Of a stretch of 64,000 bases of DNA, positions 36,147-48,503 are shown piece by piece. Position 1 is the stretch's first letter. The number at the start of each line of letters is the position of its first letter. The notes under the pieces are model-generated. The model saw only the letters and a program-made list of their open reading frames with translations. It was not told the origin of the DNA and did no database searches. The translations under genes and the position numbers were made by a program. Source of the DNA: Zanthoxylum bungeanum (Eukaryota; Streptophyta; Magnoliopsida; Sapindales; Rutaceae); assembly GCA_019454045.1 (NCBI GenBank), contig SKCR01032803.1:40240-104239 (forward strand). The letters run 5' to 3'.

Positions 36147-37797
36147 GTCTGGCGACTCCATTGGGGATAGAGAATCGGCCCCGAAATCATGTCTTGTGAT
36201 GTGAATAATTTGTGCATTAATTGACCGTTTCTATAGTGGGTTGAGGGAGTTCAATCAAAGGCATTGTCATAAACCCAGATGTGAACCATAGTTATATATC
36301 CTATAGGAGTTGCCCCTTTATGCTTTTGAAAACCACATGCATATTATATCTCATACATCGCGTGCATCTCATGCATTCATGCATCACGTTAACCCTCTGT
36401 GTCTTAAAAGCCATCATAGATATTTGTTGGGTTAAGGATAAAAGAAGAATTGTCAAAGAAGGGTTTAGCAAACATGGATAGCGAGGAAAATGAAATCGAG
36501 AAATAAAAAACCTTACAACAAGGATAGAAAGACCATTGGGGGGCCTTCAAAAAAAGAAGAGAAAAAAAGAAAAAAAAAAGAGAAAAAAAAAGAAAAAAAA
36601 AAGAAGAGAAAAAAAAAAAGAAAAAGAAAAAAAACAAGAGAAGAAAAAAAAAATTTGTTTGTGTTCTTAGTCCTAATAGTTAGGCATAAGTCCGATGATG
36701 AAATTGATTGCTTTAGGGTGAAACCTTAGAAACGATAAACCTTGACGTGCTTTTATCTGATACTTTGAGTGATTGATCTATGTTAGACTCGTAAGCACTT
36801 GATTATGGTTCTTAGCAGTGAAAACCTGAGTAGTTAGCAAAGTGACTAGTCGAAGAAATTGTGGGTCGGTGAATGACCGTTTGCTTAGATTTCTATCTTG
36901 ATTTGCTTATGTTATGATGTGTGGTATGGTTGAAAATAAAAGAAAAGTCCCTAAGGAAAAAATTTTGAACCACCTATAACCGATAAGCGTGAAGCTACCC
37001 ATGGGCGAGTATTAGGACCACCATGAGGAGAAATGCTACCTTAAAGGGTAGGTGTGTTGAAAAAAGAGAAAGGAAAAAAAAAAAAAAAAAAAGATAAGAA
37101 AAAAAAAAGAAGTTCAAAAAAAAAAGGAGAGAGAAAGAGACAAAAGGGAAAGAAAACCATACCACATTGAGCATAGAAAAGCAACTGCAGGCATAACTGA
37201 GACATCTAGGTTGGTTTGACCCATCGATCCCGATTTTTGAAACGAAATCATTGAGTTAGCTTACTTAAGGATCAAGCTGCAAAGGAACCTTTGCACACAC
37301 ACACTTTGAGTCTGGCATATATCATTTATTCAAAAACTCAGATTTGAGTTGCATTGAGTGTTTTGAATGTTCTCTGGTTTCATTACTGGACATTCCTTGA
37401 GGACGATAATATGTATAACTATTGGGACTATTTCATAGCATGTGATATAGTATGATATGGAATGCCCCACCATGTGGTTCATCTTGACTAAGTACAAACA
37501 GCGGAGAGCAGAAAGGTAAACCAAGACTGGGGGCGACCAGTCTACCACATCGTGAATCAGGGACATAACAAGATATTGAGTCATGAAACCAGAGAGAAGA
37601 CTGAGCAATCGCCTGGAGAACTGGTGGAAGACCTAACCCAACGGAATAGGAAATTCATTCATGCATGCATGCATACATGTAACATATTCTGCATTCTTTT
37701 TGTGTTTGTTTCGTTTTGTATTCACAGGTTTCAAAGAAGAAAAAGAGAAAGCGGCAAAGACAAGCCAACCAGAATCAGCAACATATGAGTAGTAGTT
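36147..37797 (+). other. Leader and 5' internal region of element B
   Basis: The primer site TGGCGACTCCATTGGGGATA starts at 36150. A 300-bp leader matches the family up to 'ccatcatagat' (36412), where gag would start. A small frame then runs into an A/G-only stretch (36549-36650), replacing gag. The block 36830-37450 matches element D (3325-3925), with its own purine runs at 37066-37145. It includes 'accgataagcgtgaagctacc' and 'ccttgaggacgataatatg'. From 37540 the sequence rejoins the pre-repeat link of array A. Confidence 0.7.
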
Positions 37798-39690
37798 TTG
37801 GGGATGAGTCCCAGGGTTGAGGCCCACATCAGTATCAGTCTGGGGGAGAGGCCTACATCAGTGTCTGTATGGGGGCTAGGCCCACATCAGTTTCAGTTTG
37901 GGGTCGAGGCCCATATCAGTATTCGTTTGGGGATGAGTCCCGGGGTTGAGGCCCACATCAGTATCAGTTTGGGGCGAGGCCTACATCAGTTTGGGGCGAG
38001 GCCCACGTCAGTATCAGTTTTAGGGCGAGGCCCACATCAGTATCAGTCTGGAGGAGAGGCCTACATCAGTATCAACTTGAGGACGAGACCCACATTATCA
38101 GTATCAATTTGGGGCGAGGCGAACATCAGTATCAACTTGGGGCCGAGGCCCATATCAGTATCAGTTTTGGGGCGAGGCCCACATCAGTTTCAGTCTAGGG
38201 GCAAGGCCCACATCAGTACTAGTTTTTCCAGGTATGGCACTTCAGGGTCGAGGCCTATATTATCGGTAGCATCGGGAATGAATCCCAATGCCGAGGCCCA
38301 CATCGTCAGAATTTGGAATGAATCCCAGGGTCGAGGCCCACATCGTCAGAGTTTTGGAATGAGTCCAGGAATGAATCCCAAGGCTGAGGCCCACATCAGC
38401 AGAGTTTTGGAATGAATCCAGGAATGAATCCGGAAATGAATCCCAAGGCCGAGGCCCACATCAACAGAGTTTTGGAATGAATCCGGGAATGAATCCCAGG
38501 GTTGAGGCCCACATCACATCAGATCAGTTTTGCCGAGTATGGCACTCCGAGAATGGAGATATAGTCCGAGAATGGACAGCTCAAGAATGAGCACGCCGGG
38601 AATGGCACTCCGAGAATGGAGATATAGTCCGGGAATGGACAGCTCGAGAATGAGCACGCCGAGAATGGCACTCTGAGAATGGAAGATCAGCATCAGCATT
38701 AGTTTGGCCGGGTATGGCACTCTGGGGGCGAGGCCCACATCATCATCAGTATCAGTCTTTCCGGGGATGACACTCCGGGTATGGAGACATCAGTTTCAGT
38801 TTTGCCGGGTATGGAGACATCAGATCAGTTTCGCCGGGTATGGTACTCCGGGTATGGAGACACATCATCATCAGCAGTTTTGGGGATGCGTCCAAGGTCG
38901 AGGACCTACTACATCATCATTTTGAGGGTGAGGTCCCTATTATCAGCGGTGTTGGGTCAAGGTGCCCAGGGTCGAGGTTCCCCCGTTGTCGGTTGTAGTT
39001 CCGGGTCGAGGTGCCCAGGGTCGAGGTGCCAACTACATCATCAGTTCGAGGGCGAGGTCCCTATTGTCAGCGGTGTTGGGTCGAGGTGCCCAGGGTCGAG
39101 GTACCCCCGTTGTCGGTTGTAGTTCCGGGATGCGTCCCAGGGTCGAGGACCCACTACATCATCAGTTCAAGGGCGAGGTCCCTATTGTCAGTGGTGTTGG
39201 GTCGAGGTGCACAGGGTCGAGGTGCCCCCGTTGTCGGTTGTAGTTCCGGGTCGAGGTGCCCACTACATCATCAGTTCGAGGGCGATGTCCCTATTGTCAG
39301 CGGTGTTGGGTCGAGGTGCCCAGGGTCGAGGTGCCCCCGTTGTCGTTGTAGTTCCGGGTCGAGGTGCCCAGGGTCGAGGTGCCCACTACATCATCAGTTC
39401 GAGGGCGAGGTCCCTATTGTCAGCGGTGTTGGGTCGAGGTGCCCACTACATCATCATTTTCGGGATGCGTCCCAGGGTCGAGGCCCATATTTTGTCAGCG
39501 GTATTGGGATGCGTCCCAGGGTCGAGGCCCCCATTGTGGGTTGCAGTTATTGGGATGCGTCTCAGGGTCGAGGCCCACTGCATCTTTAGTTTTTGGGATG
39601 CGTCCCAGGGTCGAGGCCCCCGTGTCGGTTGCAATTATTGGGATGCGTCCCAGGATCGAGGTCCACTGCATCATCACCTCAGTTCGAGGC
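37798..39690 (+). repeat. Large tandem-repeat block of element B
   Basis: Three kinds of unit follow each other. From 37798 to 38230, 'ggcgaggcccacatcagtatcagttt' units of 26-30 bp. From 38270 to 38690, 'ggaatgaatcccagggtcgaggcccacatc' units and then a 62-bp 'gagaatggcactccgagaatggag' pair. From 38890 to 39660, a 'gggtcgaggtgccc' family with a higher-order period of about 100-140 bp that includes 'ctacatcatcagttcgaggg' and 'cctattgtcagcggtgttgg'. The open frames of up to 205 codons across this block change reading with each indel and do not look like genes. Confidence 0.88.
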
Positions 39691-39803
39691 AACAGGCAAG
39701 TCAGGTGGCAGCTGGCGAGCCAGGTAAGTAAAAATGCATTGCATAACTTTGATAGGATTGTCACTGTTACACATTACACAAGTTCCATCAAAGTGGGGGC
39801 GAC

Positions 39804-42161
39804 TGTAGACACTGCATTTTTACATATAAGTCCCGATGATGAGTCTCGTATGGAGACACTACCTCTTTGATTGTGAAAGCCGCGGGAAACGGACCTCGGA
39901 AGGGTAAAGTTGGAAATTGATATTTTGGTCGGATTTAACTCGCTTGTTTCGCTTCGGGTTCGCTTGTTGGACCTCTATTTTAAAACACACCAAACCCATT
40001 AAATCACATCTCAAGAATTAAATAATTAAAACATTTAAAATACATGTCCCAAATTAAATGAATTAAAAAATAATTAAAATTAAATTAAATAACTAAATTG
40101 AAATTAAACTAAATCAAATTAAAATCCATTTAAACTAAATCAAATTAATTCCAATTTAAATTAAATTAAAACAAATTAAATTAAAATTAAATTAAAACTA
40201 ATATCAAAATTAAATAAATCTTTTCCTAAAACAAATAAACCACTCACCAAATTTAAATAAATTCCCCAATTAATTGATTTTGTTTCCTATTAAAGCCATG
40301 CATAACCTTAATTCCCGTACCCTCACACTATAAAAATAACACAAACTAAACCCTAAGACTGGCTGGTCTCCCTCTCTCTCCTTCTCCCTGACTAACTCGG
40401 CAACAAAGAACCCCAAAAAAACCCTAGCACAGCTCACGCCTGGATCTCTCTCTCCCTCGCCGGCAGTAAGAAACCCTAGCTAGCTCTCCCTCTCGTCCAT
40501 AACAAGAAAACAACAATTAAACCCTAATAGACTCACCTTCTCGGCAACCATCTCTCTCGACTCCCTCTCTGAAACCCAAACAAATAAACCCTAGCTTCAC
40601 TCACGGCACAACGAAAAAATAAACCCTAGGCTTCTTCTCCTCAGACTCACGGTAATCACCAAGGACACGCAGCAAAACACCAAAACAGGCAGACACGCCA
40701 AAAGCCTCCCACATTCCCTTCATATTGCCGCATCCCTCACACGCCCAAAATCTTCATTGCCACTAACTGCCCCTTGCATCCATCACAACCTTCTAGCCAC
40801 ATAGACCCTTAGCAGACCACCTTGTCTCACGCATCAACGCCACAAATCAGCCTTCACCTTGCGCCACCTGCCTCACACCAAAACCCCTTCACAAAAGAAA
40901 AATTAAGGACACATCAAGAGCCTCTCACGTGAAGTCCCCTTGCCACAAACACTCGCCACCTAGCTTCACGCCAACTGCCATTACCTACCCAGCCAATTAC
41001 ACAGCCTTCATGCTAATAGCCTAAAACCAGTCCAGTTCAGCCGCAAATCAGCCCTCATTACACGCCCAGTTCAATCCCAAAAACAGTCCAGAAAACACCC
41101 AAAACTGTACCCAAAAACTGCACTGCAGCCCCCTTAAATCATCCCAAGAACATCCCATTTAAACCCCGTAAAACATTCCCCGATTTAACCAAAACAAGTG
41201 ACCAAAAATACAACAAAAACAGCAGCGAAACGGAGTGAAAACAACAGTCCGAATAATGAAACAGCGTTGAGTTAGTGAACCGGAAAAGTTGTGGAACATA
41301 AACCCTTCCGACGGCCGTGTAACGCGCCTTCAAGAGACGACAAAATAGATTAGACCTGAGGGCACCTTTTTACTTTTTATCTTTCGTTTATTTCGTTTAT
41401 TTTAAAAATATTATCGCATGAGAGTCGTTTGAGGCATGATATGATTGTTGGATGAGCGGAATATGTGTTCCCTTTTATGGTATATAGGATGGAAACCCGG
41501 ACGTAAATTCCGTAGCCGAATCCGAATGGACGGTAGTGCGGTTTATACTCGGGATACAACGCCACGTACCACTTAAGAGACATGTTATTTCGTCTCATCC
41601 AAACTTGTGTTTGAGCAGGTTGTAGTTCGTAGGTCATTTATATTCTATTAAAGCATGATTAGGTGGTAAGCATGTTATTCATCTTAAGCATGATTTAGTC
41701 GATAGAAAGTTATTTCTTTATGCATGATTAGGTTGTTTTCACATTAGGGATTTAATTTATATTTATGCTTAGATTCTTATTTATTTTCCACATTAGATAA
41801 TTGAGCATGCTTGTGTGATAATTGTATGTCATTGCGTGTTTGCCGTTATGACAACTTTGAAGTATGCGAACTTAGATATAGGTTCTCATTGTTATTATTA
41901 TGCATGCGGACTTAGGCGTAGATTACCCTTGAGCATGATTATTGAGTAGACTCGGTTGATTTATTGCACAAATCATATCATCACAAGTGACATAAGTAAG
42001 GGACCATTCCGAACCCAACGGTTTGAGGTCTTCCCTTGCGAGGGGTGAGTGCGGCCTTAAATCTTTGTCCCGGTTCACACCGGGTGGCGACTCCATGTTA
42101 TTTCGTACTCCCAACTAGGCAGCGAGCCTAGAACAGCGTCACTGATTTCTGTGTTCCTACA
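39804..42161 (+). repeat. 3' LTR of element B
   Basis: It is 2358 bp, starting TGTAGACACTGCATTTTTAC right after the polypurine tract (39790-39803) and ending GTGTTCCTACA. TATA box at 40329-40336. Six AAACCCTA words follow (40348, 40419, 40471, 40519, 40586, 40621). It is nearly identical to the 5' LTR over aligned parts. Confidence 0.88.
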
Positions 42162-43145
42162 GGTACCATAGCCTTGAAAGAAAGGTTAAGGAGGATTGGA
42201 GGGAATTGGCAGATGTATTCCTGAAACAGTATGTTACAGACTTAGAGATTGATTTGTCACTTCGTGATTTGGAGTACACTAAGCAGAAGCCAGAAGAAAG
42301 CTTCAAGGAGTATGTAGACCGCTGGAGAAGCCAGGTTCTGAAAATGCAGACTCGGCCCTCTGAGAAGGACCAGATTAAAGTGATCATCAAGGGCACTAAG
42401 CCCTCGATCTACAGAAAGTTGAGGAGGATGACCTCCATGATTGCTGATTTCCGACAGTTGAGGGAAACTGTCATGGACAATGAAGAAGAGGAGGCGGAAA
42501 ACCGGAAGTTTTATGGCCAGAATAGAAGGAATTTTGGGGGACATCCTGAAGCCAAGTCTTCCAGTGCTGAGGTCACTGCCATCAGGAACAGACGTTTCTC
42601 CAACTTGGGTAGACCTCTATCAAAGGTGTTTGAGAAATTGAAGATGCAAGGACTCCTGAAACCCTTGGAACCAAAACCACTCCCCAGCCCTGTGCCGCAC
42701 TACCTTGACTTGAACTTATTCTGTTATTTTCACCAGCAAAAGGGTCACGAAACTGACAACTGCCCCCGCCTTAGGCATGAGATCCAAGACCTGATTGACA
42801 CCCACAAAATACCTGACCCAGAAAGAGAGCAACCCAACACACACAGGAATCCTCTACCAAATACCACTCCGTCCCACCACCATGATCAACTTTGGCTTGC
42901 CTGAAACCTTTGTCCTCCAAACCCTCAACCACCAAGCTTCTCACATGGGGATAATGGATAATAACAATGAAGAACCAGAGGCTGAGGAAGAAGGCACTGC
43001 TATTTCTCCAAGTTTATCTTGCATTTTTAATAAAGACATTGATTTTGTTTGCTTGTTCGAACCTTTTCTCAACAATAATAAAGAAGTTCACTTCGCTTAC
43101 TTGCCTGAATCTCAACTTCTCAACTTGCAACATGAGTGCATGTGA
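42162..43145 (+). pseudogene. Gag of array A, internal 2, 3' part
   Basis: This resumes the gag cut at 33607. From the insertion point an open frame runs to 42904, the longest gag stretch in the window. It includes the Gag core (ESFKEYVDRWRSQVLKMQ), the segment KGTKPSIYRKLRRMTSMIAD, the linker KVFEKLKMQGLLKPLEPKPL and a zinc finger CYFHQQKGHETDNC. The finger is C-x2-H-x4-H-x4-C, with His in place of the second Cys. I recall that variant from Tat/Ogre Gag. The frame ends at 42904, and MINFGLPETFVLQTLNHQAS continues in another frame (42882-43145). No protease follows. Confidence 0.88.
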
Positions 43146-43532
43146 CAAAAGCATTCAATCTTGGTATTATATATACTCAGAACGTAGGGAATCCTCAGAA
43201 GAAGCAAGCAGAAAAGATAAGTTGGCCATTCAGAAATTGGGAAATGAAGACAGTGAGACTGTTAGACTTGGAAAGGGAATGAGTTCACAGAACCAATTAG
43301 TGTAGACAGATTGAAGCAGTATTTTGCCTAAGGAATAGAAGACCGGGCTGTCACTAAGGGAATTGACCGAAGACCTAACCCAACGGGATAGGAAACTCAT
43401 GCATACATACATACACGTAACACATTTTGCATCTTTTTTGTGTTTGTTTTTATTTTATATTAACAGGTTTCGAAGAAAGAAATAGAGAGAAAGCAGCAAA
43501 GGCAAGCTAGTCAGAAACAGCAATAGTACAGA
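43146..43532 (+). other. Region between gag and repeat array, internal 2
   Basis: Equivalent of 25956-26335, with the same 'gacctaacccaacgggatagg' block and the same TTAACAG acceptor-like site before 'gtttcgaagaaagaaa'. Confidence 0.5.
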
Positions 43533-44495
43533 TTCAGGAACGAATCCAGGGAATGAATCTCTCAGAATTTGGAATGAATCCGAGGAATGAATCTCTCAGA
43601 TTTTGGAACGAATCCAGGGAATGAATCTCTCAGAATTTGGAACGAATCCAGGGAATGAATCTCTCAGAATTTGGAATGGATCCATGGAATGAATCTCTCA
43701 GAGTTTGGAACGAATCCAGGGAATGAATCTCTCAGAATTTTGGAACGAATCCAGGGAATGAATCTCTCAGAATTTTGAACGAATTCAGGGAATGAATCTC
43801 TCAGATTTTGGAACGAATCCATGGAATGAATCTCTCAGAATTTGGAACGAATCCAGGGAATGAATCTCTCAGAATTTTGGAACGAATCCAGGGAATGAAT
43901 CTCTCAGAATTTGGAACGAATCCAGAGAATGAATCTCTCAAGAATTTGGAATGAATCCGGGGAGAATCTCTCAGATTTTGGAACGAATCCAATGAATGAA
44001 TCTCTCAAATTTTGGAATGAATCCTGAATGAATCCCGAGGGTCGAGGCCCACATCAGTATCAGTTTGGATGAATCCCAGGGTCGAGGCCCACATCAGTAT
44101 CAGTCTGGGGGCGAGGCCCATATCAGTAGCAGTTAGGGCCGAGGCCCACTTCAGCATCAGTTTTGGGGAATGAATCTCTCAGATTTTGGAACAAATCCAA
44201 GGAATGAATCTCTCGAATTCAGAATTTTGGAATGAATCCCGAGGGTCGAGGCCCACATCAGTATCAGTTTAGGATGAATCCCGATGGTCGAGGCCCACAT
44301 CAGTATCGGTCTGGGGGCGAGGCCTATATCAGTAGCAGTTAGGGAGAGGCCGAGGCCCACTTCAGCATCAGTTTTGGGGATGAGTCCCAGGGTCGAGGCC
44401 CACATCACTATCATTTTTGGGGATGAGTCCCAGGGTCGAGGCCCACATCACTATCAGTTTTGGGGATGAGTCCTAGGGTTGAGGCCCATTGCATC
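43533..44495 (+). repeat. Tandem-repeat block of internal 2 (34-35-bp, then 'gggtcgaggccc' units)
   Basis: The same two arrays as at 26336-27300, with small differences in copy number and a few local deletions (for example 'ccggggagaatctctc' at about 43958). The polypurine tract follows at 44738-44751. Confidence 0.87.
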
Positions 44496-44751
44496 ACAAG
44501 CCGAGAATGGCACTCCAAGAATGGAAACACGGTTCGGGAATGGACCACCTCACGGTAACGGTTCGGGAATGGACCACATCACAGTAGTTCGGGAATGAAC
44601 TAGGGGTCGCAGCACCTCACCACCCAAATCAACTCAACACGTGGAAAGTCAAGTGGCAGTTGGCGCGCCAGGTAAGTGAAAATGCATTGCATAACTTTGA
44701 TAGGATTGTCACTGTTGCACATTACACAAGTCCCATCAAAGTGGGGGCGAC

Positions 44752-47472
44752 TGTAGGCACTGCATTTTTGCATATAAGTCCATATGATGAGTCTCATTTG
44801 GAGGCACTACCTTTTAAGTCACGGAAGTCACGAGAAACGGACGTCGGAATGGGAAATTCAGAATAAGTACGTCATCGGATTCATTTCACAAGTTCACTGT
44901 TTTCGTTCGTGCTGCGTTCGTTACTTCGTTCGAACGTCAAACAGATTACGGGCATTCGTGCCACGTTCGAACGGTGTCGGTAATTCTGGTTTTGCTGCTA
45001 GCCTCACACCCAAGCCCAATTAACCCAGAAAGCCCATAAAACACATCCCAATTAAAAAAACACATTTAAAACACATGGGAAATTAAATTAAATCTTAATT
45101 AAATTAAACATTGAATTAAATAAAATATTTAAACCATTTACCAATTAAATAAAACATAAAATATAATCATACCTAATTAAGACAAATCAAATATATTAAC
45201 TTCCTAACTAAACAAATCACATACTAAATTAAAAAGATGTCATGCCTAATTAAAATCAATCATAACCAATAAACATATTATATTCCTAATCTAAAACCAA
45301 ATTGTCCCCATCAAATCCCTTGCTTTCCTTGTCCAACACCAAATCAAATCCTCCCTTTAATGCCAAATCCCTTCCTTGTGAGACAAGGTGAAGCCCTAGC
45401 CATTCTCTATATAAACAACACCTCTCCAAGGCATTCCCCTCCCCTAGTGCACGCCCATTACAAAAAAAGAAGAAAAGAATTTCCAACCCCTTTCCCCTAG
45501 CTCATTCACACAAGAAACACCCAAGCTCATACACACAACTCACACGAAAATCACAACACCCACAAGAAACACCCAAAGCTTATTGACACAACTCTCCCTC
45601 ACTCTCAATAATCGAAGATAACAAACCAAAGAACCCTCATTGCCTTGACCAAAACACATCCCGAACAGCCTCTTTACCTCATCAAAACAGCCCCCGAACC
45701 ACACCATAACACCACCGAAAATCACACCCAAAACAGTAGCCAAAACATCCCAAGAACAGTAACTAAAATACAGCAGCAGAACAGTAGCAAAATGGCAGCG
45801 AATCGGAGTCAAAAGCAGCAGCAAAAGACGGAGAACGACGACTCCAAACGGTGAGACAACAACGAACGAGACAGCAGTGAACCAGTGAACCGAAAGAGTT
45901 GCGGAGCATCCACCCTTCCGACGATCGTGTGCCGTACATCCGAGAGGTGATTTAAAAGGTTAGACCTGAGGGTACTTTTCACACTCATCTTTATTTGATT
46001 TTTGTTATTTATCTTGATCGTATTTTAATTATTTGTTGAATCTTGTTTGTGTATGATGTGTGTTGTGGGTATTGGATGAATGGAAAAGTGTCGTCTCTTG
46101 TGGTATATAGGATGGAAACCCGGACATAAATTTCATAGCCGATTCCGAATGGACGGTAGTATGATCTGTACTCGGGATACAACTCCATGTACCACTTAAG
46201 TAAACGTCACACTCTTTTGTTTTATGTTGCTTCAGTTTATTTATTTTTTGTTATTTGAATTCTGCATGTAACTGTTGTATGTGTGATACAACCGAGCGCA
46301 TGGGCTTAGTAAGTCGGATTAAAGGTCCCCTATTTGGAGGGGTTAAAATCCTTTACCACGATGCTTTGCCGCGCCGGTTGATGTTTGTTCGGTTGAATGC
46401 AAGATATGTTCAATCGGATATACTAAGTTTGATATGATTGTCTTTATTTTTATATGCATTGAGATAAGCGCATGGGCTTAGTAAGTGTGATGAAAGGTCC
46501 TATAATTGAAGAGGTTAAAATCCTTTGCCACGATGCTTCGCCGCGCCTCGTATTTCGCTATTTGCTTTTTTTTATGTATGTATTGCATCACATTTTGTGC
46601 ATCAGGTCAGTTCCCGTTCGAACGCGTTATCAAACGCTATACGAACGCGACCCTTCTCTTTTCCGTTCGAACGCGTTTTACAAACGTTACTCGAACGCGC
46701 ATGCATTTTGTTTCATCAAGTCTGGAGCTATACGAACGCGAACCTTCTGTTTCCCATTCGAACGCATTTTACAAACGCTACGCGAACTCATACGCACTTT
46801 CTTAGTCTTATCATGCATCAGGTCCGGTTCCGTTCGAACGCGTTCTCAAACGCTATACGAACGCGAACCTTCTGTTTACCGTTCGAACGCGTTTACTGAG
46901 TCTGTCTCATCATATTCATGCATAATTGCCTCTTGGTTGATATTTCTTGTGTTATGTAGCCAATCATATTATTTGATATTCCTGTATTTATCCATTCTAT
47001 GTGTTCTTGGGATGATATTCAATCATGATTAGGCTGTTAGCATGTTATTTGGTTAATATGTTCATGAGATAGTATTCAAGCATGATTAGGTTGTTCTTAG
47101 TTTTCCATATCATATGATTGAGAAATATTCATGAGATTGCCATGAGATGTTGCATGTTGTGATGAACTTGTTGATGTATGCATGTGAATTTAGAAGCATG
47201 ATACTCTTGGAAATAAGTGTTACTTAAACTTGATTAAATTATTACATAAATCATTTCATTACAAGTGACATAAGTAAGGGACCATTCCGAACCCAACGGT
47301 TTGAGGTCTTCCATTGCGAGGGGTGAGTGCGGCCTTAAATCTCATTTTCCCGGTTCACACCGGGTGGCGACTCCATCATTCTCCAGTTTAGTTCCTCTGT
47401 GGACTATTCCGTACCCCCGACCGGGCCGCAAGCCCGGGACAGCATGCGTCGCCCAGATCCTGTGTCCCCATA
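44752..47472 (+). repeat. LTR3 of array A
   Basis: It is 2721 bp, starting TGTAGGCACTGCATTTTTGC. It ends CCCCATA where the other copies have CCCCACA, a C-to-T change at the terminal dinucleotide. TATA box at 45408-45415. The TTCGAACG cluster (46615-46895) lacks one unit that LTR1 has. The primer site follows at 47476. Confidence 0.87.
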
Positions 47473-48503
47473 GTCTGGCGACTCCACTGGGGATAGAGAA
47501 TCGGCCCCGAAATATTGTCTTGTAATGTTGGATTTATGTTCTAATTGCCCGTGTCTATAGTGGATAAAATGGGGGTTAATCAAAGGCATTTTAAGGCTAG
47601 GTAATGGTTTGGTGTCTTCCTTCATTCACTACCTTTCTAGAAGGAAAAGCTGTGAAGGCACCTATATGGCCATCTACTCGTAGCCTATTGTGATGGACTA
47701 ATTTGGAGGACTCGTTGTTTATTCCTGACACCAAGCGATAAGAGCCTAAGAGGCTTGGGTATTTAAGTGAGCCTCGTTCCACCTTCCCTCTGGGGAATCT
47801 ACAACGGGAAATCCATTTGACAGTCTGTCACACACCATAGCTCATTGGCACGTACCTTAGTGTATAAAAAAAGGGTGCGCTCACTTGGTTGCTCGAACCC
47901 TTGATTGGGGAGACCTAGTTGTGGGCCATCATTCGCCGATGAGAGCCTTTGTCTACACTCTTGCGAACCCACCCATAGACCAGGGTTGTATGGTTAAAGT
48001 AACAATTATTTCCTTGAGTATGTGCTTGTGGACCATCCTCATTTGGATGCAGTTGGACCATTGTCAAAAATGCGGACTTACTGGGCCATTTAAACTGGGG
48101 CGAGTTCGTACCTTATGACCATTGGGCCCAAAGCTTCTGAAATGTTGATGGGCCATTCTGTAGAAATTATTGTGTATGATGTTTGCATTATCTTTCTTTG
48201 TGCTTATTGTTCCGAACATTACCATTTGGATTTAGTTGGGCTCCTTGCCATGAGATGTGTACTCGTTGGGCCATTTAAACTGGGACGAGTTCACTCCAAT
48301 GACAGTTAGCCCAAAAGCTTCTAAAATGATAACGGGCCGATTTGTTTGAAAATTTTAGTTGATTTAGTATGATATATATGTTACATGCATCTCATGCACC
48401 CCATGCATACATACATCATGTTAACCCTTGTGTTCTGAAAGCCATCATAGATTCCCGTTGGGTTAGAAAAAATGGAAGACTCAACAAAATACTGAGAACA
48501 GAC
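47473..48503 (+). other. Primer site and leader of internal 3, array A
   Basis: The primer site TGGCGACTCCACTGGGGATA starts at 47476. The leader is full length like that of internal 1. The 'gggccatttaaactggg' pair lies at about 48084 and 48269. Confidence 0.7.

Larger units (their letters stand above)
33608..42161 (+). mobile_element. Element B: Ogre-like element without gag or pol, inserted in gag of array A
   Basis: It is 8554 bp: 5' LTR (33608-36146), primer site (36150), short leader, purine-rich stretch, conserved non-coding block, tandem repeats (37798-39690), polypurine tract (39790-39803) and 3' LTR (39804-42161). Flanking copies are GGTAC (33603-33607 and 42162-42166). The first dinucleotide is TA instead of TG (33608), a G-to-A change, while the 3' LTR has TG. 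No gag homology remains beyond the leader and a dozen residues (DRKTIGGPS) that match E gag. The element is a pure cargo of cis signals and must have been moved in trans. Confidence 0.9.

Noticed and set aside
36490..36729. A Lys/Glu-rich 79-codon frame in element B
   Set aside because: The product is only the translation of an A/G tract. It is not kept in element D at the same place.
37798..39731. Open frames of up to 205 codons across the element B repeats, with Gly/Pro/Arg-rich products
   Set aside because: They follow the tandem repeats, switch frame at each indel and are not kept in other copies. They lack any domain.
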